Shown: positions 63,917 through 64,000 of the stretch, in pieces
Position numbering within the stretch: position 1 is the first letter of the stretch
How the letters are laid out: every line of letters begins with the position of its first letter
DNA from: Cognatiluteimonas weifangensis
Lineage (GTDB): Bacteria > Pseudomonadota > Gammaproteobacteria > Xanthomonadales > Xanthomonadaceae
Length of the DNA stretch: 64,000 bases
Assembly: GCF_003416885.1 (NCBI RefSeq)
Contig: NZ_QVPD01000009.1
Coordinates: 1-64,000, forward strand
Direction: 5' to 3'
The notes under the pieces: model-generated
What the model saw: only the letters and a program-made list of their open reading frames with translations
The model's database searches: none
Told to the model about the DNA's origin: nothing
Program-made: the position numbers and the translations under genes

Positions 63917-64000
63917 TTATTCGATCCCGGTCATGCCGACGATGCTGAAACCGGCATCCACGTAGGTGACCTCGCCGGTGATGCCGGCGGCCAGGTCCGA
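63917..64000 (-). CDS. fabI: enoyl-[acyl-carrier-protein] reductase, C-terminal end (partial)
   Basis: Only the last 27 codons and the stop are in the window, on the minus strand. They read SDLAAGITGEVTYVDAGFSI then VGMTGIE, the standard FabI end (SAGITGEVxYVDAGF). The gene continues past the window edge. FabI performs the last reduction in each fatty-acid elongation round. Confidence 0.85.
   Translation of the reverse strand, partial: SDLAAGITGEVTYVDAGFSIVGMTGIE

Overview
The window is chromosomal DNA of very high G+C with dense short-gap gene packing. It most likely comes from a gammaproteobacterium of the Xanthomonadaceae (Lysobacter/Luteimonas-like). The reasons are the tRNA-Pro-Arg-His-Lys-Leu / tig-clpP-clpX-lon-hup / tRNA-Val-tRNA-Asp / ppiD / fabI order, a single-subunit NAD-type isocitrate dehydrogenase, phoB-phoR-ppk-ppx in one block, and G+C-rich intergenic repeat families. 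I see no transposase, integrase, phage gene, rRNA operon or CRISPR array. The genus call is inference from recall, not a search.

Layout. 1-475: a tandem 70-bp repeat block. 476-16.3 kb: ghrA, tpm and parC, then a long minus-strand run of envelope genes (acyltransferase 3, VanY-type peptidase, PH-like membrane protein, alpha/beta hydrolase, DUF4177 protein, ribbon-helix-helix regulator, SPFH protein) that starts at a twin palindromic operator near 10.05 kb. Then come a beta-propeller lipoprotein, purT, bpt (leucyl/arginyl transferase), tesB and ampD. 16.3-29.4 kb: rlmKL, a PmtA-like methyltransferase, two pirins around a secreted protein, mfd, a GNAT acetyltransferase, a cation diffusion facilitator and rlmJ. 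29.4-33.0 kb: creB-creC-creD with a perfect CreB box before creD. 33.2-40.2 kb: a secreted M28 peptidase, then a YtrA-type regulator, ABC ATPase, membrane protein and secreted S9 peptidase operon with its own promoter and palindromic operator. 40.2-49.9 kb: PAP2 phosphatase, GT4 glycosyltransferase, ppx, ppk1, phoR, phoB (preceded by three Pho-box repeats) and bepA. 50.0-53.0 kb: glutaredoxin, AhpD-like protein, NAD-isocitrate dehydrogenase and a BI-1/YccA protein. 53.0-61.1 kb: five tRNAs, tig, clpP, clpX, lon (with a sigma-32-type promoter), hup and two more tRNAs. 61.1-61.8 kb: a repeat-rich gap that includes a second copy of the block found at the window start. 61.8-64 kb: ppiD and the 3' end of fabI.

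How the parts fit. Most genes are core housekeeping: protein quality control (Tig, ClpXP, Lon, PpiD, BepA), phosphate/polyphosphate control (PhoBR, Ppk, Ppx), rRNA methylation (RlmKL, RlmJ), repair (Mfd, ParC) and cell-wall recycling (AmpD, VanY-like). The accessory-looking units are the SPFH/RHH operon, the YtrA-ABC-peptidase operon and creBCD. Each carries a readable operator in the DNA.

Confidence is high for the named core genes and tRNAs. It is moderate for start codons where GTG/TTG or alternative ATGs compete, and low for the function of hypothetical proteins and for repeats as functional elements.
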